Source: Actinopolymorpha alba DSM 45243
Lineage (GTDB): Bacteria > Actinomycetota > Actinomycetes > Propionibacteriales > Actinopolymorphaceae
Direction: 5' to 3'
Assembly: GCF_000373925.1 (NCBI RefSeq)
Contig: NZ_KB892708.1
Coordinates: 331,733 to 395,732, forward strand
DNA length: 64,000 nucleotides
Below the pieces are notes generated by a model. The model saw only the letters and a program-made list of their open reading frames with translations, was not told where the DNA came from and did not search any database. The position numbers were made by a program, and so were the translations under genes. This document shows positions 28,378-35,566 of the stretch, one piece after another. Positions within the stretch are counted from its first letter, which is position 1, and each line of letters opens with the position of its first letter.

Positions 28378-30045
28378 TCAGCGCAGCTGCCACAGGACGG
28401 GAGTGGTGAGGACTCCCGCCTGCCGTGGCAGTCCCAAGGCGGTGGCGAGCAACTCGGCCGGCCCGCGGATCCCGGCCAGGCCGAACGCCGCTCCGGCCGC
28501 CGCGGCCGGCAGGTCTTCGCTGGACTCGGGGCTGCGCAGGCGTTCGACCAGGCCGAGCCGGGGCACCGTGCGGATCTCCGCCTCCTCACGATCGACACCG
28601 ACCCGGGCGCAGGCGATCTCGACCGCCCGCTCGAAGCCGCCGAGTTCGTCGAGCAGGCCGCGTCCCTGTGCGTCGGCGCCGGTCCACACGCGTCCCCGGG
28701 CCGCCGCCTCGACATGGTCGCGGGTGAGCCCGCGGTCGGCGGCGACCTTGCCGGTGAAGTCGTCGTACACCCGGTCGAGCCAGCTTTCGAGGCGCTGCCA
28801 CTCCTCCTCGGAGAACCCTCGGTACGCCGAGAACATCCACGCGTTGCGCCCCTCGGCGACACCGTCGCGGGTGACGCCGAGGCGGGTCATCAGATCCCGG
28901 ACCACCGCCTTGCCGCCAAGCACCCCGATCGAACCGGTCAGGGTGCCCGGCTCGGCGACGATCGTGTCGGCGGCCATCGACACGAAGTAGCCACCGGAGG
29001 CGGCCACGCTTCCCATCGAGACGATCACCGGTTTGCCCGTCTCGCGGACCCGGATGACCTCGCGCCGGATCGCGTCGGAGGCGACGTAGGAGCCGCCGGG
29101 ACTGTCGATACGGAGCACCACGGCTCGGACGTCCCGGTCGGCGGCGGCCGCGCGGAGCCCCGCGCTGAGAGTGTCGGACCCGATCGACGTGGCGCCGAAG
29201 CCCCTGCGGCCGGAGCGACCGAGGTGGATGTCTCCGGCACCGTGGACGACCGCGACGGCGGGCCCCTTGGCGAACCGCGCGAGGGCATGGCGGGGTTCGA
29301 GCAGTTTCGCCCGGCGGTAACGGTGGACAAAACGCAGGCGTACCTCGCCAAGCCGGCGGCGCAGGTCGGCGTAGACCTCGTCGCGGTAGCCGAGCCGGTC
29401 GACCAGGCCGGCCTCTCTGGCGTCGTCCGCGGACAGGGGTGCCTGGTCGACAAGGGCGCGGATGTCCTCGGGGGCGAGTCGGCGCCCCTCGGCGATCCCG
29501 GCCACGACGCTCTCCATCGCGGACTCGGCCAGCCGGCCCGCCGCCTCCCGGTGCGCGTCGCTCATCTGGCTGGCAAGGAAAGTGTCGGCGGCGTTTTTGT
29601 ACTCATACCGGCGCGACATCTCCGGAACCACACCGAGCTTCGCCAACGCGTCCTTGACGAACACCGCCTCCGCGACGATCCCGGTGAGGCCGACGTCGCC
29701 GGAGGGCTGCAGCCAGATCTCGTCGAACGCCGTCGCGAGGTAATAGGGCACGGTGCCCGGCCCGAACTCCCCGAAGGTCTCCGTCCAGGCCACAGTCGGC
29801 TTGCCGCTGGTCGCGAAGAGGCGTACGGCGCTGCGCAGCTCCTGTGCCTGGGCGAGCGTGGGTGTGTGTCCACCGATGTGGGCGACAAGTCCCGCGACGT
29901 CCGGATCGAAGGCCGCGAGGCGGAGGCCGTCGATGAGGGTACGAATGAGCGGGCGGCGCCGGGCGAGGGCGGCACCGAGCGGATCCTGCGGCGGCGCTTC
30001 CAGAAGAGGAACGCTGAGGTCGAGCTCGAGCAAGGTAGCGACCAT
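28378..30045 (-). CDS. sppA: signal peptide peptidase SppA, 67K type (S49)
   Basis: SppA degrades cleaved signal peptides and related peptides with a Ser-Lys dyad. The 555-residue, two-domain architecture matches the long E. coli form. The catalytic lysine is Lys150 in RYEYKNAADTF of the first domain. The nucleophile is Ser350 in VAASGGYFVS of the second. No N-terminal membrane helix is visible (start MVATLLELDLSVPLLEAPP), unlike E. coli SppA, so this protein may be soluble or peripherally attached. It is divergent from terC. Confidence 0.9.
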   Translation of the reverse strand: MVATLLELDLSVPLLEAPPQDPLGAALARRRPLIRTLIDGLRLAAFDPDVAGLVAHIGGHTPTLAQAQELRSAVRLFATSGKPTVAWTETFGEFGPGTVPYYLATAFDEIWLQPSGDVGLTGIVAEAVFVKDALAKLGVVPEMSRRYEYKNAADTFLASQMSDAHREAAGRLAESAMESVVAGIAEGRRLAPEDIRALVDQAPLSADDAREAGLVDRLGYRDEVYADLRRRLGEVRLRFVHRYRRAKLLEPRHALARFAKGPAVAVVHGAGDIHLGRSGRRGFGATSIGSDTLSAGLRAAAADRDVRAVVLRIDSPGGSYVASDAIRREVIRVRETGKPVIVSMGSVAASGGYFVSMAADTIVAEPGTLTGSIGVLGGKAVVRDLMTRLGVTRDGVAEGRNAWMFSAYRGFSEEEWQRLESWLDRVYDDFTGKVAADRGLTRDHVEAAARGRVWTGADAQGRGLLDELGGFERAVEIACARVGVDREEAEIRTVPRLGLVERLRSPESSEDLPAAAAGAAFGLAGIRGPAELLATALGLPRQAGVLTTPVLWQLR

Positions 30046-30195
30046 GAACTCACCTTAGGCGGTGTTCGGCGGAAGGTCCCGGTCACGACGCCGGCGCCGC
30101 ACCCTCCGGGCCACGCAGCGTCGGCATCGACTGACTGATCGACCTCGACCCGGGTAGGCAGGCGGCCAGGGGATAGGTGACAATGATCCGGCACT

Positions 30196-30303
30196 GTGGA
30201 GGGGAGTATTCCTTCGCGGCGGCGCCGTCATCACGGATGCCGGGTTACTAGCCCGTGCGCCCGGTGCCGTCGGCCTCTGATCTGAGGCGGAAGAGACCTC
30301 CGG
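30196..30303 (+). ncRNA. yybP-ykoY manganese riboswitch
   Basis: The leader of terC starts with GGAGGGGAGTATTCC (30198-30212) and ends with AGAGACCTCC (30292-30301). GGAGG (30198-30202) pairs with CCTCC (30297-30301) to form P1. GGGGAGTA and AGACC are the conserved 5' and 3' signatures of the class, and the intervening GTCATCACGG belongs to the L3-type region. The class binds Mn2+ and controls manganese exporters and TerC-family proteins. A second GGAGG (30325-30329) is the ribosome site for the gene, so control could be at translation or termination. Confidence 0.85.
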
Positions 30304-30336
30304 GGAAGTCCGCTATCTTCTCTCGGAGGTTACTCA

Positions 30337-31335
30337 GTGAACATTGCCCCGTGGCTGTGGCTTGTCACCGTTGCCGTCCTCGTGGCGATCCTTGCCATCG
30401 ACATCCTCATCATCGGGCGGCGGCCGCACGAGCCGTCCATGCGCGAGAGCGCGTTGTGGATCAGTTTCTACGTCAGTCTCGCGGTGCTCTTCGGCATCGG
30501 CGTGTTGATCTTCTCCGGCCCGCAGTTCGCCGGGGAGTTCTACGCGGGTTGGATCACCGAGTACAGCCTGTCAGTCGACAACCTGTTCGTCTTCCTCGTG
30601 ATCCTCACGAGGTTCGGGGTGCCGCGGAAATATCAACAGACGGCGCTCCTGATCGGCATCATCCTCGCGCTGATCATGCGGGCGGTGTTCATCGCCGTCG
30701 GTGCGGCCGCGATCAACGCCTTCGCCTGGGTCTTCTACATCTTCGGCGCGATCCTCATCTACACGGCGATCCAGTTCGTCCGCAACAGCGAGCAGGAGGA
30801 CTCCGAGTACAAGGAGAACGCCCTGATCCGCTGGGCCAAGAACAACCTCCCGGCGACGGACACCTACAACGGCGTGAAGCTCACCATCGTCGAGAACGGC
30901 AAGCGCCTCGTCACCCCGATGCTGCTGGTGATGATCGCTCTGGGCACCACCGACCTGCTCTTCGCCCTCGACTCGATCCCCGCGATCTACGGCCTCACCA
31001 AGGAGCCGTACCTCGTCTTCACCGCCAACGTCTTCGCGCTGATGGGCCTACGCCAGCTCTACTTCCTGCTCGGCGGACTGATCACCCGGTTGGTCTACCT
31101 CTCCGCGGGGTTGGCGGTCATCCTCGGGTTCATCGGTGTCAAGCTGATCTTGCACGCCCTGCACGAGAACAACCTGCCGTTCATCAACGGCGGTGAGCCC
31201 CTCAAGGGGGTGCCCGACATCGGGATCACGTTCTCGCTGACCGTCATCATCGGGACATTGGTGGTCACGACGGTCGCCAGCCTGCTGAAGAGCCGGCGGA
31301 CACAGAAGGACGAGCAGCCCGCCAAGACACACTAG
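30337..31335 (+). CDS. TerC family membrane protein, probable manganese exporter
   Basis: This 332-residue integral membrane protein has about nine hydrophobic segments. Start is GTG 30337, seven bases after GGAGG. The family signatures EYSLSVDNLFVFLVI (about residues 74-88) and TTDLLFALDSIPAI (about 205-218) carry the conserved Asp residues thought to bind metal. TerC/Alx proteins are linked to Mn2+ export and to metalation of exported enzymes; tellurite resistance is the historical name. The riboswitch directly upstream strongly supports manganese control. Confidence 0.92.
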   Translation: MNIAPWLWLVTVAVLVAILAIDILIIGRRPHEPSMRESALWISFYVSLAVLFGIGVLIFSGPQFAGEFYAGWITEYSLSVDNLFVFLVILTRFGVPRKYQQTALLIGIILALIMRAVFIAVGAAAINAFAWVFYIFGAILIYTAIQFVRNSEQEDSEYKENALIRWAKNNLPATDTYNGVKLTIVENGKRLVTPMLLVMIALGTTDLLFALDSIPAIYGLTKEPYLVFTANVFALMGLRQLYFLLGGLITRLVYLSAGLAVILGFIGVKLILHALHENNLPFINGGEPLKGVPDIGITFSLTVIIGTLVVTTVASLLKSRRTQKDEQPAKTH

Positions 31336-31469
31336 GGCGCACACCTGACTGTTTCGGATGCTGCGAAACCAGGCGCCAACCCGGCAAGCCCGGAGGGCCC
31401 GGTCTCATATCGCGGGCAGATCTGTAGGCCGGAGGCTCCAGGCCGCCTGGACGCCTCAGTGGCGGAAGG

Positions 31470-32393
31470 TCAGTCGGCGAGCCGGCCGGCGAGGTCGACG
31501 AGGGTCGTGTCGCGGTCGTCGTCCATGGGCTCCTCGCTCACCTGCCGGCCGGTTTTCGGTGCGTGCAGGATCCAGCGTTCCTTGCCGGTCGCGAAGCCGA
31601 CATGGTGGATCGACTTACCGGGACGCGCGAAGAACAGCAGGTCGCCCGCCTTCGCCTCCGCCACCGGGAGGCGGGCAGCGGCGGCCGCCTGATCGTGGGC
31701 GTCGCGGGGGACGACCCGGCCGAGCGCCCGGAACGAGAGGTGCACGATCCCGGAGCAGTCGAGGCCGAAGGCGTTCATCCCGCCCCAGAGATAGTCGAGT
31801 CCGACAAAGCGGCGGGCGGCGGACAGCACGGCGTGGCCGTCGACCGGATGGTCGGCGCCCGTCGCGCGTACGACGCAGGACGACGGGTCCAGCCAACCGG
31901 AGCGTCCGCCCGGGAGGCCGACCCGCACACCCGCCGCGGACTCGTCGAGGACAGGCAGGATCGTGGCGTACGACACCTCGCCGGTCACGGCGGCCTCGGG
32001 CCCGGCCTCCGCCCGCAATGGTGCGGCCTCGACGGCGATGACCGCCTCGCGTTCGGCTGGTGCGGCCCCTGCCGCGACATGCGCCCGCGGCACCCATCCG
32101 GGGTAGCCCCGCGGGTGCCGCTCCGACGGCTGCCACAACGCGATGACGTGCAGCCAGTCGCCGCGTTCCTCCACCACCTCGACCGGCTCCCCGAGCAGGA
32201 GTTGGGTGAGGATCCGGTTCGTGAGGTCAAGGCGGGCCTCGACGTCGAGGACGGCCGGCCAGCGGCGCGGATCCGGAACCGCACCAAGGATGGGTCCGTC
32301 GATCTCCCGCGGAGCCTCGGGATCGGTCCACAACGTGGTGGCGCTGACACAGATCGCCGAGGTGGTTGGGCTGGACAGGTCAGGAGCGGGCAT
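31470..32393 (-). CDS. cytoplasmic NlpC/P60 (C40) peptidase with SH3 domains
   Basis: This 307-residue protein resembles gamma-D-glutamyl-diamino-acid endopeptidase YkfC. N-terminal SH3-like domains (about residues 15-175, with GYPGWVPRAHV and RSGWLDPSS) precede the NlpC/P60 domain. The catalytic Cys213 is in GLDCSGIVHL, with His264 in IHHVGF and His277 in ILHAP. No signal peptide is present, so it should act inside the cell on imported murein peptides rather than on the wall. A dipeptide epimerase gene 2 kb further along the same strand fits a muropeptide recycling route. Confidence 0.87.
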   Translation of the reverse strand: MPAPDLSSPTTSAICVSATTLWTDPEAPREIDGPILGAVPDPRRWPAVLDVEARLDLTNRILTQLLLGEPVEVVEERGDWLHVIALWQPSERHPRGYPGWVPRAHVAAGAAPAEREAVIAVEAAPLRAEAGPEAAVTGEVSYATILPVLDESAAGVRVGLPGGRSGWLDPSSCVVRATGADHPVDGHAVLSAARRFVGLDYLWGGMNAFGLDCSGIVHLSFRALGRVVPRDAHDQAAAAARLPVAEAKAGDLLFFARPGKSIHHVGFATGKERWILHAPKTGRQVSEEPMDDDRDTTLVDLAGRLAD

Positions 32394-32487
32394 GGCGTCA
32401 CCGTAGCGGAGCCCGCCGACCGGGGCCTGGCGACAGGGCCCGCCACCCGACCGTGCCCAGGGCCAAAGAGATCGCGCCCGCGACCTC

Positions 32488-33099
32488 TCAGCCGGGTGAC
32501 AGCAACCGTGGTTGGCGCACGTCGATGTACCTCAGGTCCGTGAACAGCGCCTTCTCGCGCTCGAGCAGGTTCCTCACCTCGGCGGACGGCCCCTTGCGCT
32601 CACCGGCGCGCGCGGCCTCCTCGTTGGTGAAGTAGACCGCCTGGGTGAACCGCGACGGATCCTCGTCGTGGACGGCGAGCAACCCGCCGATGACGTCGGG
32701 ACGCTCGTTGCGGAGTACGTCCTCGCTCTCGGCCAGGAGCGCCCGCGCCTGGATCGGGTCGGCGATGCGGCCCTGGATGATCTGGACGAAGCCGGCCTGG
32801 TCGGAACCTCCGGCCATAAGGGTCATTACCTCGCTGCACTCGTAAAGCTTCACGTCTCCGGTGTAGAGCTTCTCGGTCTCCCGCCACCAGGCGGTGCGTT
32901 CGGGCCGTTCTCTGTTGGCCACGGCCGCCTGCTTTGACTCAAACCTCGCCAGCATGATCGCCGTGCCGTCGGATCCGACCCCGCACGTCGCGCCCAGCCA
33001 GCCCGGCGCTCCCGAAGCGAGATCCCGCATCCAGCGGTCTACCGCCGTGTACAGAGCGTTGGGGTTGTCGACATGTCCTTGGATGACCTGGATGAACAT
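32488..33099 (-). CDS. tandem ABM-like (dimeric alpha-beta barrel) protein
   Basis: This 203-residue protein is made of two similar halves: MFIQVIQGHVDNPNAL near residue 1 and GFVQIIQGRIADPIQA near residue 103. Each is predicted to be a ferredoxin-like domain of the antibiotic-biosynthesis-monooxygenase or stress-responsive barrel type. No catalytic residues can be assigned. ATG 33099 follows a GGGGGG run. The function is unknown. Confidence 0.65.
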   Translation of the reverse strand: MFIQVIQGHVDNPNALYTAVDRWMRDLASGAPGWLGATCGVGSDGTAIMLARFESKQAAVANRERPERTAWWRETEKLYTGDVKLYECSEVMTLMAGGSDQAGFVQIIQGRIADPIQARALLAESEDVLRNERPDVIGGLLAVHDEDPSRFTQAVYFTNEEAARAGERKGPSAEVRNLLEREKALFTDLRYIDVRQPRLLSPG

Positions 33100-33186
33100 T
33101 GGTTCCCCCCCTCGTGCCGGGTGATTTTCTGTACTTCCATCGACGCTACGCCGCTGGCTGGGGTCACGACCGGGTAACGGTTGAGG

Positions 33187-33924
33187 TCAGTCCCGGGTCG
33201 CGGCCGAGCGAGCCTGCCGGGCCAGTCGGCGGGCCTCGCGCAGCGGAATCGGCGTGCGCGCCCGGCCCGTCGCCTGGCGTACGACCTCGACGGCGGATTC
33301 CGGGTCGGTCCGCCAGCCGGCGTGCACGACGAGCGGGCGGCGGCCGGCACGGGTCCGCAGCCACGCGCCCACGACCTCGCCGTTCTCCTCAAGATCACGG
33401 TCCTGATCACCGCCGGGCAGCCGGATCGGGCTGGCCGCTCCGGCGACGTCCGGCGGCCACGGGCCCTCGGCGCGCAGGGGCCGGTGGGTGACACCAACGG
33501 TGGGCAGGTCGAGAACGGCGCCCAGGTGGAGGGCGAGGCCGGCCCGCCGGGGATGGTCGCGGCCGGTCGCGTTCACGAGCAGGACGTCGGGTACGACGCC
33601 GAGCCCTCGAACCGCCTCCTCCAGCAGGGGGCCTTCCCTCAGCGCGAGCAGCCCGGCCGCGTACGACGCGCCAGCCACCGTGTGGCGTACCGTCGACGCC
33701 ACCCGGCGTCCACTCGATCGCACGGTCACCGCGGCCACCCAGACCTGGTCGCCGGCGCTGCCCGGTCCCTCGATGCCGCGTTCGAAGCAGCAGAAGCAAC
33801 CACCGATCCGGACCGGCCCGTCAGTCGGCGGCCGCCAGGGCTCAGCGGTGAGGGCAGCGACCTCGCGCTGGACGGCGGCGAGTTCCTCGGGGTCCACCGG
33901 CCATCCTCGATCCGTCGTGCCCAT
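33187..33924 (-). CDS. endonuclease V-like protein with non-canonical active site
   Basis: The 245-residue protein (ATG 33924 after GGAGG; GTG 33936 possible) shows the endonuclease V core. VLLVNATGRDHPRRAGLALH followed by LGAVLDLPTVGVTHRPL aligns with the conserved strand-helix of Nfi. The glutamate of the REGP motif is kept (Glu97). The first catalytic Asp (Asp35 in E. coli) is Phe44 in IGGCFCCFERG, and Asp110 is Asn118 in LLVNATG. Deoxyinosine cleavage by the normal metal mechanism is therefore doubtful. The intact frame and strong core suggest a conserved variant subfamily rather than decay. Confidence 0.75.
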   Translation of the reverse strand: MGTTDRGWPVDPEELAAVQREVAALTAEPWRPPTDGPVRIGGCFCCFERGIEGPGSAGDQVWVAAVTVRSSGRRVASTVRHTVAGASYAAGLLALREGPLLEEAVRGLGVVPDVLLVNATGRDHPRRAGLALHLGAVLDLPTVGVTHRPLRAEGPWPPDVAGAASPIRLPGGDQDRDLEENGEVVGAWLRTRAGRRPLVVHAGWRTDPESAVEVVRQATGRARTPIPLREARRLARQARSAATRD

Positions 33925-33958
33925 AACCTCCAGCACACCACGCGGGCGCGGCGCCCGG

Positions 33959-34348
33959 TCAGCGCTCGGCGGTCAGCTCGTAGTGCAGCGTCTTGTACTT
34001 CTTCAGCCGATGGAAGAGCGGGACCAGTCGGCGCTGGAGGAAGGGGTACTTGCCGGCGAGGGCGCCGCGCACCCAACGGGCCTCTGCGTCTGGCAGCAGT
34101 CGCGCCTGGGCCCGCATGCTCACCCCTTGAGGCGTGCCTCCAAAAGTTGACGGGGTGAGTTCCACCAGGGGGTTCCGGCGGAGGCGCTTCGTCTTGCCCG
34201 CCCGGTCGTACGTACGGAAATAGGCGTGGTCGCCGTTGACGACGATGTGGACCGGAGTCGGCACCGGGGTGCCGTCCCTGCGAAAGGTCGTGAGGAGAAC
34301 GGTCTTCTGGTCGGTGAACCGCGCGAACGGCGAGCCTTCGAGTGGCAT
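33959..34348 (-). CDS. PPOX-class F420-dependent oxidoreductase-like protein
   Basis: This 129-residue split-barrel protein has FARFTDQKTVLLTTFRRDGTPV at the N-terminus and GKTKRLRRNP at about residue 50, a pattern of the small F420- or FMN-binding PPOX family common in actinomycetes. It ends KTLHYELTAER. Some relatives reduce F420 or biliverdin; the substrate here is unknown. It lies between the EndoV-like gene and the epimerase, all on one strand. Confidence 0.85.
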   Translation of the reverse strand: MPLEGSPFARFTDQKTVLLTTFRRDGTPVPTPVHIVVNGDHAYFRTYDRAGKTKRLRRNPLVELTPSTFGGTPQGVSMRAQARLLPDAEARWVRGALAGKYPFLQRRLVPLFHRLKKYKTLHYELTAER

Positions 34349-34465
34349 GCTGGCATCCCTTTCGGCCGGTCGGGAGCGAGGCTTTCACCCGTGTAGACGG
34401 GACCCGCGGCGGATCCGTGACATCGTGCTCCGCCGCAGCACCCTCCGCCGCATTACCTCCGGGGA

Positions 34466-35557
34466 TCAGTCGGCGGGGCCGGTAACGCCCAACCCTGGCG
34501 CGTCGGGCAGGACGACTGTCGCGCCGTGGTAGGCGAGGCCACCGCGCACGGGCGAGTCAGCCAGCCACCAGGCCGCGTCGAGATCGTTCACCAGCGTGGT
34601 CCCCCTGGCGGCCACCAGGCTGGCCGCGGCTCCGACTCCGACGGGGCCTTCCATCATCGAGCCGACCATGGTGCCGAGGCCGTAGGCGTCTGCCAGGTCG
34701 AGGAGGGTACGCGCGGGTCCCAGCCCGCCGCACTTGGCGAGCTTGACGTTCACGAGGTCGGCGGCCCGGCGGCGGATCACCTCGACGAGGTCCCGGATGC
34801 CGTAGACGCTCTCGTCGGCGAGGATCGGCGTGTCGACCCGCTCGGAGACCCAGGCGAGTCCGTCCAGATCGGCCGCGGCGACCGGCTGCTCGACGAGTTC
34901 GATCCGCAGGTCGGCGTCCTCCAGGGCGCGGATCACCCGCACCGCCTCGCGTGGAGTCCAGCCCTGGTTGGCGTCCAGGCGGATGCGTACGTCTTGACCG
35001 GAGGCCTCGCGGACCGCCTTCACGCGTGCGATGTCGGCCGCGGCCCCGGCCTCTGACCGGACGCCGACCTTGACCTTGAGGACGTCGAACCCCTCGCCGA
35101 CCCGTGCCTTGGCGGCGGCGGCCAGGTCCGCGGCCTCGCCGGCGGACAGCGTGACGTCGGTGTGGACCTCGCGGGCCGTACCCCCGAGGAGCCGTGCCAG
35201 CGGCACGCCGAGCCGGCGAGCGGCCAGGTCGTGGAGTGCGACGTCGAGCGCCGCCTTGGCGTTGAGGTTTCCGACCACCGCCGTCGCGACCTCACGCAGG
35301 CGCGCGGCGAGGTCGTCGGGATCGCGGCCGAGTACGACGTCCTGGAGGGGTCCTGACACGCAGGCCTGCGCTCCGGCGATGGACTCGCCGGTCACCCGCC
35401 ACACCTGCGGCGCCTCACCCCAACCGCTGTGGCCAGCATCGTCGACGACCTCGACGAGCAATGACTCGACGGCATCCGCCCGGCGGAGCGCGGTGACGAA
35501 CGGCGTGTGCAATGACGCGCGGACTGGATGGCAGCGGACCTGCGTGATGCTCGGCAC
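34466..35557 (-). CDS. dipeptide epimerase, enolase superfamily (L-Ala-D/L-Glu epimerase-like)
   Basis: This 363-residue protein of the muconate-lactonizing subgroup starts at GTG 35557. The catalytic lysines appear in FDVLKVKVG (KxK) and VNVKLAKCGG. Metal ligands are in RLDANQGW, ELVEQPV and ILADESVY. The C-terminal DLD in VNDLDAAWW is the DxD that binds the dipeptide ammonium group in characterised dipeptide epimerases. It likely epimerises L-Ala-D-Glu from murein or a related dipeptide. It begins nine bases after the stop of the LanL-like gene, so the two are almost certainly co-transcribed, which is an unusual combination. Confidence 0.87.
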   Translation of the reverse strand: MPSITQVRCHPVRASLHTPFVTALRRADAVESLLVEVVDDAGHSGWGEAPQVWRVTGESIAGAQACVSGPLQDVVLGRDPDDLAARLREVATAVVGNLNAKAALDVALHDLAARRLGVPLARLLGGTAREVHTDVTLSAGEAADLAAAAKARVGEGFDVLKVKVGVRSEAGAAADIARVKAVREASGQDVRIRLDANQGWTPREAVRVIRALEDADLRIELVEQPVAAADLDGLAWVSERVDTPILADESVYGIRDLVEVIRRRAADLVNVKLAKCGGLGPARTLLDLADAYGLGTMVGSMMEGPVGVGAAASLVAARGTTLVNDLDAAWWLADSPVRGGLAYHGATVVLPDAPGLGVTGPAD

Positions 35558-35566
35558 GGCAGGACG

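Noticed and set aside
28714..30138. 474-codon plus-strand frame opposite sppA
   Set aside because: It is a shadow of a well-supported SppA gene with catalytic residues; the antisense text is low-information.
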